Shown: positions 1 through 8,369 of the stretch, piece after piece
Layout of the letters: each line of letters starts with the position of its first letter
Numbering within the stretch: position 1 is the stretch's first letter
Assembly: GCA_001430745.1 (NCBI GenBank)
Contig: KQ482003.1
Location: 1,837,739 to 1,849,470, forward strand
Source of the DNA: Auxenochlorella pyrenoidosa
Taxonomy: Eukaryota; Chlorophyta; Trebouxiophyceae; Chlorellales; Chlorellaceae
DNA length: 11,732 nt
Direction of reading: 5' to 3'
Program-made: the position numbers and the translations under genes
The notes under the pieces: generated by a model
What the model was told of the DNA's origin: nothing
Database searches by the model: none
Seen by the model: only the letters and a program-made list of their open reading frames with translations

Positions 1-194
1 GAAGCCGCTGGGCTGGACCGGGTTGAACTTTGCAAGATGCAGGAGACGTAGAGGAAGGAGGGTTAGTGTTCATATATATGCAACCAAGCAGAGCACACAC
101 ACTCAGGAGAGTCCAGCGAAGGGGCCGCAAGAGGGTGCCAGCAAACGTGCTGGACCGCTCCAGGCCGCACCACCAAAGCATGCCCGCTGCTGGT
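1..194 (-). other. 3' flank / 3' UTR of the FKBP-MsrA gene
   Basis: This stretch lies downstream of the MsrA stop codon on the minus strand. It contains no TGTAA (TTACA on the plus strand), the chlorophyte poly(A) signal, so the transcript probably ends beyond the left edge. The short reading frames here resemble no family I know. Confidence 0.5.
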
Positions 195-3118
195 TCAGCC
201 GTAGCAGCGAATGGGGTCAGTGCAGCCCTTGGCAGCGCTTTGCGGCTGCCCAAAGCGCCCTCCCTTGGCGAGGTACTGCAGGACGGGGTGGCAAACAGGA
301 GCGTCGACAGTCGGTTCTTTCAGCAACAAGAAACCCTGTGCAGGCCTGAGTTTGCCACACTCGCCAAGCAACACCCCTGCACATGAGCTGCAGCATATGA
401 AGCAGGGCATGTAAGCAGCCTTGCAAGCAGGCGGTAAGCCCCCGCACAACTAGCGCTACTATTGCCTGCTCGCTGCTCTCCCCTACGGAGCAGCACCTCG
501 AATGCGTACCCAACAAAGCAGGGTGGCAGACGGGAGTGGCAAGGCAGCAGGGCAGGGTGTGGCACACCTGCTGGTGGTACTCCTCGGCATCCGAGTAGTT
601 GGTGACCGGCTCGATCTCCGTCACCACGCCGCCGCCCATCTTGGCGTTTAGCCGTGCCTTGGAGGCCTCTGCCGCTGCGCGCTGGGCGTCGGTCGTGTAG
701 TAGATGCCGCTCCTGCAGGCAGGCCAACGGGCACGGGGCAGTCCTCCCTTACCAACCCCTCAGCGGCATTGATCACCGCCCTCGCAGTTACAGGGAGATT
801 GCCTGGAGCCAGACCAACCAGCCGCCCAGGAGCCGGTGGTGCCGGCCGCTGCCCTCACCGGTACTGTTCCCCCACGTCGTTGCCTTGCCGGTTGGGGGTG
901 GTGGGGTCGTGCTTGCTCCAGAACACGTCCAGGAGCTGGTCAAAAGAGACCTGCAACCGGGGCAGGGCACGCAAGAGGTGCTGGGGCTGGCAGACATGGG
1001 CGTTGGACAGCCACGGCCAGCCGCAGCGTGCGCGAGGGCAAATGGCCAGCGGCGCACCGTGCAGAACCAATGGCAGCTGCCAGCGGTGCAAGGTGGGCTT
1101 GTCCGAAGGCTGTTGTGTCAGGAAGCCAGCCAGCTGCCCTTCCCGGCCAGTGTCAGGCAGCAGATGGCTGCTCTCACAGCCGCTGGCCTCGCACCTCTGC
1201 CGGCGCGTACACGACCTGCACCACCTCGTTGTGCCCGGTGGTGCCGGAGCACACCTGCGGGGCATCATTTGAGGTGTCAGATCTGTAGCCCCACCAGTGT
1301 GGTGTGGTTGCACCTGGGAGGCAGACCGCACACGACTGGGGAGTGTAGGCAGACGGGTGCAGCGGCTGGCGCCCCCTTTGAGCCAGCACCAAAGTGCCGG
1401 CATTGTGCCACAGCGAAGGCAGCAGAAATGCGGAGGCAGCGGCATGGGCCCCACCTCCTGATACGTGGGGTTCTTAGTGCGGCCCTGTGAGTAGCCCACC
1501 GCTGTCTGCACCACGCCGGGCACCCGCTGGAAGACCAGCTCCACGCCCCGTGGGGGGGGGGGGGGCGGTGCAGGCGATGTTGGCGGGTGCCTGGCACGGG
1601 AGCTCCCGCACGAGGGTCAGCTGGCAATTCCTGCCCAGCTGGGCATGCGCGCCTGGTTGCCTGCCAGCCGCTTGCCCACTTGAGTGCGAGCGCAGCGCAG
1701 GAGAGCGGCGCGGCAAACGGCGTGCGCCCACCAGAAGCAGCCAGCCCCAAACGCCGCCGTCTCCAGCTCCCCCGCCGGGATGCGCTTGGTCAGCTCCACA
1801 GCGAATGTCAGGTCCTTGCCGGCCAGTGGGTGGTTGGCATCGATCGTCACGCCCTCGTCGTCCACGCCAACCACCGTCGCCTGCACAACAGTGCAGCCGC
1901 ATGCGGCACGCTTGCGCTGGGGCCTTGCAGATTGTTCTGCATGCCAGCCAGTGGCCCGCCTCAAATTGTCCTCTTGCTGTGCCCGCACCAAGCGCTGCTG
2001 CTAGGAGCGGCCCATGGACGGGCACGTCGGCACCGCCAGCGCCTGCCTGAGGGAGGTGCCAGGGACCACGCAGGGGCCGGCTGCTGCCAGATCGCATCCC
2101 GTGTGCTCGGCATGCACAGGCGCTCCCCTCATAGAGCCTGCGATGCACATCGCGCACCACCCAGAAGAACGGCGAGCGAGGTGCCCACCTGCATGCCGTT
2201 GCTCAGCTGCACCACCTGGCCCTTCTGCAGCCCGTTGGGCGCCTGGCTGCGCGGCACCTCCACAATCAGCTCCTCCTTGTGTTCCCCTGCACCACCAGAG
2301 GCAGGGGCCGCAAGGCATGCCGTGTGATTGTAACTTGAACTCATGGCGGCATGGCACCAGCCCCTCCCGCTCAACGCAAAGATGCTGCACAATGATGCGG
2401 CCGAGGCAACACATGCGGCGTGGCTTGCAATGCGGGCAGCCCCCCAGTCTGGCAAACCCAGGGCCGCCACGGCCTGACACCTTGCAGACCACCCGTGGCA
2501 CACAAGACAGTACCGCGCATGGCTTGCTCACCGTACGCGTCTGCCGCCTTGACGACAAACTTGCGGCTCTCGCCCACCGCAAGGCCCCCGGCTGCCTGGT
2601 GGAAGCCTGCGACAGCGCGGCTCCTGCCAGTGAACACGGGTGGATGCAAGGATGCTGCCTCAGCCGCCAGCATAAAGGCATGCCCAGGCATCTTTAGCTA
2701 GCGGCAACCGCACCGCCAAGCGCCTATGGCTGGCTAGGGCTGGCAGGAGGACGACAGCGGCTGTTGCTAGCAGGAGCGCATACGACGGGGCAGGCGCCTA
2801 CCCGCCCAGCACGAAGCAGGCCTGCTCGCCCGCCGCCTCGGAGCTGTCCACCACGGTGCCATCGTCCAGGGACACGCTGTAGTTGAGCTCAACATAGTCT
2901 CCAGGAGAGGCGACAGCAGCGGTGGCGTCGGCGCCAGCCGCGGCAGGGCGCACTGACTGCCAGCGGAGATGCTGAGCCTGCCGACTGGTCGTTCGCTGGA
3001 TGGATGTACTTTTAAGCGCAGCTGAAGCGGCCTTGAAGCAGCGAGAGGCGGCAGGCCTGCAGCAGAGAGGAGGCGGCAGGGCAGCAGCAGAGTGGGCGCT
3101 TGCCGCGCCTTGCCGCAA
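195..3118 (-). CDS. MSRA: SlyD-like FKBP prolyl isomerase fused to methionine sulfoxide reductase A (10 exons)
   Basis: Modelled exons, in order of transcription: 3118-2802, 2623-2532, 2286-2158, 2042-2020, 1880-1732, 1548-1455, 1254-1195, 950-859, 712-568, 275-195; phases join to 393 residues. Residues 1-70 are rich in A, S, R and T and look like a chloroplast or mitochondrial transit peptide. The FKBP domain (about 72-222) shows [19 protein letters not shown], then [16 protein letters not shown] and [11 protein letters not shown], the last typical of SlyD-type isomerases. MsrA (about 226-393) shows GAGCFW with the probable catalytic Cys235, continuing as [27 protein letters not shown] (317-320), YHQQ (364-367) and the plant-like end [11 protein letters not shown] with candidate resolving Cys385 and Cys391. 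MsrA reduces methionine-S-sulfoxide using thioredoxin; FKBPs isomerise prolyl bonds. The linker is only a few residues. Exon 4 and the exon 5/6 junction are the weak points of the model. Family identity is firm; the exact organelle is not. Confidence 0.85.
1549..1731 (-). other. Intron 5 of FKBP-MsrA gene, without a canonical AG acceptor
   Basis: The upstream exon ends inside the Trp codon of GCFW with donor GTGGGC at 1731-1726. Frame and MsrA conservation (GCFW followed by GVE) require the next exon to begin at 1548, but the minus-strand bases just before it read CACG, not an AG. A run of 14 C on that strand ends a few bases upstream. Either the boundary is truly non-canonical or the homopolymer region is mis-assembled. 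Using the next AG (after GTGGAG, exon start 1538) with a different donor would remove the conserved GVE. Confidence 0.55.
1552..1565. repeat. 14-base G homopolymer
   Basis: An uninterrupted run of G on the plus strand, which is C on the transcribed strand. It occupies the polypyrimidine-tract position immediately upstream of MsrA exon 6. Its length makes it a likely site of sequencing or assembly error. Confidence 0.95.
2020..2042 (-). other. Predicted 23-nt microexon in the FKBP domain
   Basis: On the minus strand, acceptor GGCAG precedes 2042 and donor GTCCAT follows 2020. Together with an exon 3 that ends at 2158 (donor GTGCGC), it bridges the gap between the residues [11 protein letters not shown] and [10 protein letters not shown], a place where SlyD proteins usually have about a dozen residues ending in VP. 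The exon itself reads AGGADVP. The alternative is a single intron from 2188 to 1881, which keeps the frame but drops 18 residues. Confidence 0.4.
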
Positions 3119-3413
3119 TCGGCTACCCTCGCAGATGCCCTGATGAATGTTAGTGGTGCCCGATCGCGCACCTGCAAGGAGTCAGCCTGCAGCACACCCG
3201 CTGCACGCTCGCTGGTGCTCCTACAGCACTGGCCATTGTGCCGTGCAATACAGCGGAGAGATGAGGAACGGTGTAAGGGTAGAGACGGCAACCCGCCAGG
3301 AGGCGATGGCAGCACAAGATGGCCGCACCGAAATGCGTCTCGGCGCAGCAGCAGGACTGCTGTCCCTGAAAAGCGGAAGATCTCCCATGCATCGTGGTGT
3401 CAGTGCTGTGCTG
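3119..3413 (-). promoter_or_regulatory. Upstream region of the FKBP-MsrA gene
   Basis: This is the non-coding stretch between the FKBP-MsrA start codon and the poly(A) motifs of the aminotransferase gene. It must hold the promoter and 5' UTR of the fusion gene because the gene upstream is transcribed in the same direction. I recognise no specific box in it. Confidence 0.4.
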
Positions 3414-3433
3414 TTACAGGGTAGGGCCTTACA
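3414..3433 (-). terminator. Two TGTAA poly(A) motifs for the aminotransferase transcript
   Basis: TTACA occurs on the plus strand at 3414-3418 and 3429-3433, which is TGTAA on the transcribed strand. TGTAA is the standard polyadenylation signal of chlorophyte nuclear genes, usually 10-20 bases before cleavage. The pair lies 450-470 bases downstream of the stop codon at 3883-3885, a normal 3' UTR length for these algae. Confidence 0.55.
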
Positions 3434-3882
3434 CCAAAGAATGAGCATCAGGTTTTGGATGGTACACAGGAATCGCCGCTGTGCGGGCGTGATGGACAAA
3501 AAGGTGGCAGCCACAACAGGGCCCCGCCCGTTGATGACCAGCGGCCGGGACATGTTTATTGGCACAGGCAATGATTGGGCAGCGCGATCCGGGAACGAAA
3601 TGTCGGATGGCCGACGGTCGATTCGGCATGTTGCAAATGATAGCTGGCAGGCAGGCAGGTCGGAAGCGTTGGGAAGGAGCAGACGAGAGCTTGTGAGGGG
3701 GCAGCGGGGAGCAGTGCGGTGGCATCGGGGGGAGGCGCAGAGGGGCTAAGCAAGCCTGCGAGGTTGCTGGACCCGACCCGCCATGCAAGGGTGGCGTTGT
3801 GTGGTGTTCCTTCTGTGGTGTGTGGGCGAGGGCTCAGGGGCTCAAGAGGAGGTCACAGTCGAGGGAGCAGGGGGTGGCGCCC
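3434..3882 (-). other. 3' UTR of the aminotransferase gene
   Basis: This is non-coding sequence between the stop codon at 3885-3883 and the TGTAA motifs. It is visibly less C-rich than the coding part. I see no further gene in it; the overlapping short reading frames carry no recognisable motif. Confidence 0.5.
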
Positions 3883-6800
3883 TCACTGCACCAGGCCCTC
3901 GCGCGTGGGGATGACCCGCGACGTCTGCTGCCAGTACTCGATGGCGCGCGACACGCCGCTGCCGGGCACCACAGGCACCCCCGCGTCCACCAGCGCCATC
4001 TCCGCGCCGCACAGCGCGGACGACAGCATCAGCTCGTCCATGTTGCCCAGGTGCCCGATGCGGAACACCTTGCCCTTGACGTCGGCCAGGCCAATGCCCA
4101 GGGACAGGTTGTACCTGCGGGGCAGCGGCGGGGGCAGGGCGGGTGGGCAGCCGGCCAAGAGGAGGCGGGATGGCCGCAACAGGCGGCAGGAAAGCACGTC
4201 CGGAGCAGGGGCGCCAGCATGCCCTTGTGCGCGTGCCGGCAAGACCGGGTCCGTCAGCACTCACGCTCGGCTGCCGCCTGCACCCAAAGATGCGGCACGC
4301 AGCACAGCAGACCGGGCAGACGAAGGCCCAGCCCCCCCTCACTTGGCGTAGGCGACGTCCACCACCTTTTGCGAGTCGACGCCGGCAGGCACCTCGATCA
4401 CTGTGAGCGAGTCGCTCTTCCAGCGCGGGTCGCGGCACAGCGTCTGCAGCCCCCAGCCCTCGACCGCGCGGCGACAGCCCTCCGCCAGCCTGCATGGCGG
4501 ACAGGGAGGACGCAGGGGCAGCGCTGGGTGCGGCTGCGCAGGGCAGAGGGGAGGCTGTAGGGCGAACCAAAGCCACGCGAACATGCCCGGGCCAGTCGCA
4601 GCCCGGCAAACAGGCGCCAGCATGCGTGGCCTGCCCGCCCACGACACCACAGAACTGCAGCATGCAGGAGCGAGAGCAGCAGCGGGCGCACCGGTGGTGC
4701 CGCGCGGCCACGTTGGGCATGCCCTCCTCCGCCAGCAGCTTGAGCGAGGCCTCCATGCCGTACAGCAGCGGCAGGATGGGGGTGTAGGGCACGTTGCCGC
4801 TGGGGTTGGTGCGCAGCATGTCGGCAAAATCGTAGTAGACGCGCCTGTGGGTGGTGGTGGGGGGGGGCCGGGGGTCAATTTTGGGAGGCTAGGCGCGCAC
4901 AGGCTGGCATGCCCGTCTGGCGCGCCAGCAGGCCTGCAGGCTTGCAGCAAACTCGGCGGCGTGGGGCGGGCCAAGCTATCGCACAGGCTGGTTGGGACCG
5001 GGCCGGGCGGGCGTCGCTGGCGCTGCCGATGGGGCCAGCCGGAGCGGGGGGCGGGTCGGCGCTGCGCCCACCTGGAGGTGGCGGTCTTCATGGCGGCCAG
5101 CGCCTTCTCAGAGGCGCACACCATGGCCAGGCCGGTGGGGATGGACAGCGCCTTCTGCGACCCCGTCACCGCCACGTCCACCCGCCACGCATCAAACTGG
5201 AAGTCGAGCGCCCCGATGGAGGAGACGCCGTCCACCAGCAACAGCGCGGGGTGGCCCGCCGCGTCCAGCGTCTTGCGCACCTGCCGGGGGCAGCGCGGGG
5301 GGAGGCAGCGGGGGCAGAAGGTCGGCAGGAGGGGCAGGGGCCAGCCAGCGACATTGTGGGAGCCAGACGCCAGGCCCAGCGCAAGCTGTGCACCGCAGGT
5401 ACGTTCCTGCCTGGGCCGCCTCGCTCTCAGCCAGGCGCTGCGCTGCCTGAATGTGCAGGCTACAGAGCAGGCAGGCGCGGCGCGAGGGCGGCTTGCCTCG
5501 GGGATGTCCGAGGTGACGCCGGTGGTGGTCTCGTTGTGGACCACGCACACCGCCTTGATCTTCTTCTCGGTGTCCGCCTGCAGCACCTCGGCCAGCCTGC
5601 AGCAGTGCAGCCAGTCGTGGGGGCATGGGTCAGGCAGGCGCGCATGCTGCACCCGTCCCCTCACACCACTCAGCGAAGGTCTGGTGCTGGGCCTCCCCGC
5701 AGAAGCATAACGCATCCCTTGCATGCCAACCAGCAGGGCCGCGGCGCGCCACTGCAAACTGCATGCTTGCTGGTTCCTGCAGGCACAGCTTGTGCGCAGC
5801 GGGGGCAGGGCATGGGCAGCGGCGCGCGCGGCGGCCCACCTGTCCTCGTAGGCTCCATCCCCCCACCGCCCCTCGATGACCGTCACGTCCAACCCCAGGC
5901 GCTGCATCATGTCGATCCACAGGTGGCTGAACAGGCCGTAGCGGAAGGTCACCACCTTGTCCCCGGGGGACAGCGTGTTGGTCAGGGCAGACTCCCAGCC
6001 GCCCGTGCCGGTGCCTGCAGGCCGCGGGCGGGGCCGGTCGGGGTGAGCCCTTCCTGGTCATGCTGTGGCCTGCTGCTGGTGCCGGGCCTTGTGGCGCTAG
6101 CTGCGGGCCACGCGTCCCCCCCTTCCAGGGGCCGAGGGCTGCAGCGGCTGCACAGGCAGCTGCTGAAGGCAGCACGCAAGCGCTGCGGCGGGGTGGGGCG
6201 GGCGCCCACCCGGGAAGATGATGGTGGTGCCCTCCTTGGTGCCAAAGATGAGCTTCAGGTCGTGCAGGCACTTCTTGTAAAACTCGGCAAACCAGGGGTC
6301 GCGGTGGTTCTGCCCCGGCACCTGCAGCATCATCGAGGAAGCAGGCACAGGCACGCGCTGCTCACGCAGGCCTGCGGCATGCACAGGAATATTTGGCAGC
6401 AGTGCTTGCAAGCTTCGCCCTGGTACTTGCAGAGTGTGGTCTCGAATCAGCCATGCCAATTCAGCCAGTGCGGCTTGTTGGCCATGCAAAAAGGCTGCGC
6501 CCTGGCAGCCCCCGCCGCCATGGCCACCCTATGGTCGGGCCATCCCAAGCAGTCGCGCATGCGAGGCAGCATTGCTCCGAACCAAGATGCAGCGCTTTGA
6601 AGGCACCTGCATTGCGCGCAGCACATTCTCGTGGATGTTCACTGGGCCCTGCAGGTTGCAGCAGGGGATGGCGCGGCGGTAAAGGTTGCTGGTGGCGCTT
6701 GAGTTAGGGGGAGTGCAAGACAATTTACAAGGCAGGCAAGCATGCCAAGATGTGCAGACTGCCGCACAGGTGTGCACAGGCCGGCCCCCCTCATGCCCGC

Positions 6801-7250
6801 AGTTCAAATCGAGCTCACCGGCACAAACAGGTGGTTCCGCCCTGCAGGGGTGTGGCTGAAAGCTGGCCGTGCAGATGCTGCGGGGCTGGATGCAGCAGAG
6901 ATGACCTGCAGTGCAGCAGGCAGAGGGCGAGCAAAGTTGGGGCAGACCTGAGCGGTGCACCCAGCGGCGGGTGTGTGGTAGTAGCTGGCCGGGTGCAGCC
7001 CAGGGTGCTCGAGACGCCTGCTGGACGCTGTTTAAGCATCCACAAGCATGGATACGGCCCTGACAAAGCCAGATGGCCAGCCGACAGCCTGGACAGAGGC
7101 CTCGGGCGACAAGGGCGCAAGAGGGAGCCCTAGCTGCTCGGAGTCTCCCGGCCGCACCTCCTCCACCTCTGCTGGCAGGCTGCTGAAGCTGCGGGTCATG
7201 GACGCCATCAGCAGGCGCCCCTGCAGGCGGGCCCGCACAGCTGACAACAT
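3883..7250 (-). CDS. AGT1: Serine/alanine-glyoxylate aminotransferase, probably mitochondrial (10 exons)
   Basis: Modelled exons: 7250-7158, 6905-6819, 6648-6607, 6321-6210, 6014-5840, 5596-5497, 5280-5072, 4844-4692, 4489-4343, 4114-3883; the sum is 1350 bases, 449 residues. The enzyme transfers an amino group from serine or alanine to glyoxylate, giving glycine in photorespiration. Class V PLP-fold signs, in order: GRNHLFVPGPVN (53-64), the GTGTGGWESAL loop (112-122), HNETTTGVTSD (190-200), LLLVDGVSS with PLP-site Asp220, TGSQKALSIPTG with Schiff-base Lys246, PYTP, and KVFRIGHLGN with carboxylate-binding Arg391. It resembles plant AGT1. Residues 1-50 are Arg/Ser/Ala-rich like a mitochondrial presequence, and the protein ends LVQ, not a PTS1 tripeptide. 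Seven of the introns have GT donors with clear frame joins and one has GC. The exon 1 donor is uncertain: GAG/GTGCGG (7158) is preferred, with 7167 or 7056 possible. Serine versus alanine preference cannot be read from sequence. Confidence 0.9.
5281..5496 (-). other. GC-AG intron in the aminotransferase gene
   Basis: The exon ends GAG at 5497 and the intron begins GCAAGC; no in-frame GT lies nearby. The join gives SDIPE followed by VRKTLD, which lines up without a gap with the plant AGT1 pattern at this point. The intron is 216 bases, a multiple of three, with no in-frame stop. Confidence 0.75.
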
Positions 7251-8369
7251 GGTTGGAGCAAGCTGGGGAAAGGGGAGGGCGATCGGGCGCTGGTCTGGAC
7301 GCTCGATACGATGGCGAAGCGCGATCAAGTGGGTGGAGGGGTTTGAAGCGACCGCAATGTGCGAGGGTCTGAGGGGCAGCGCAGCGCGCCGAGCGCCACC
7401 TGGTCGAGGAGAAGGATGCAGCATGTTGGAAGTCATGTGCTGCGCAGCCCTTGCGTGCATGCACTCATCAGTTGCCGGCAAAGCCAAAATGGTCAAGACA
7501 CCCCCACATTGCATCGTTTGCGGCATCTCAGCGCCTGCCCACCCCCCGGCTGCATACAGCTGGCATGCCCAAACGCTGTGAGAAGGACCCACCCTCCTGC
7601 AACTTTCTGACACGTTTGTTGCCACAAGGATTGAGCCTATGTGTGAGGAGGATACAGCGGACGGCAAAGTTTCCACTTTGAACTCACAAACTTGCAGGCG
7701 CCTGCCCTCGGGCGCTCATTGCAGGGCTCGACTTGATTGCCCTCAGGAAAGCCCATAATTTCAGGCTGATGTGAAGGTGTGTGCGTGGTGCATGGCTTGG
7801 CCAGGCCAATCACGCAGGGTGGCGACGGCAAACACTGTGGTTGCTGGAGTAGACGGCCAGCCAGCTTGCACCTGCAGGTCCCAACACCCTTTTCCGACAT
7901 ACAAACTCAACTGGAAGATGATTCCAGAGATCTTTGGTTGTATTGCACCGGTAATTGCTTTGATTCAGGGGCCAGGGTATGGTGGCAGCCACAGCGCCAT
8001 TCTCTGCCGGCCCGTGTGCAGCCTGGCCTGCGGCCTTTGCAACCTGCCTTTGCCTAGCCACACCACATCATGACTGCTTCCAACTTCTCCCTCCCAACAT
8101 CATCCACCAAACTGTTGTCCACCAACTTGGCCCAAGACTTCAAGTTGGCACGCCCCTGCTGCACCGCCGCTGCCCGCCATCACCCTGCCTGGCTTGCTCC
8201 GAGGATCGCGTTATTTTGGCACCTAACTTCTAAAACCGGTTGGGCGAGCAATTAAACGCCCATTGTCAGTCTCGGTGAGAGGTTTTCGCCACGGCCAGCC
8301 TGGCACCCGCAACGAGAGGAGTCGGGCCTGCGCACCAGTCGCGCATTGTCAGCAGTGATCGCGAGCACT
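7251..8369. promoter_or_regulatory. Divergent intergenic region between aminotransferase and glycolate dehydrogenase
   Basis: About 1.1 kb separates the two start codons, which face away from each other. It must contain both promoters and 5' UTRs. The middle part (about 7590-7980) is visibly more AT-rich than the genes on either side. I found no coding frame with family motifs, no convincing TATA box, and no copy of the GANTTNC low-CO2 element on a quick read of both strands. An ATTAAA at 8251-8256 is a weak promoter candidate for the plus-strand gene. Confidence 0.55.

Noticed and set aside
654..2327. Several plus-strand frames of 150-280 codons
   Set aside because: They are antisense to the FKBP-MsrA exons and introns, with compositionally biased translations and no motifs.
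3119..3882. A small gene between the fusion gene and the aminotransferase
   Set aside because: Short frames on both strands have no motifs, and the two TGTAA signals and gene spacing explain the region as UTR plus promoter.
4403..5710. 435-codon plus-strand frame over the same gene
   Set aside because: This is the same antisense effect; it crosses several proven exon boundaries of the aminotransferase and shows no conserved domain.
4339..5955. Single-exon 538-codon reading of the aminotransferase
   Set aside because: It contains genuine exons separated by intron-derived, non-conserved stretches and passes through one exon in the wrong frame; the spliced model restores family spacing.
4909..6600. 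Long open plus-strand frame of 563 codons antisense to the aminotransferase
   Set aside because: It mirrors exons and introns of a well-supported minus-strand gene, its translation is low-complexity (Arg/Gly/Pro/Ala-rich), and it has no family motif. GC-rich codons leave few stops on the opposite strand.
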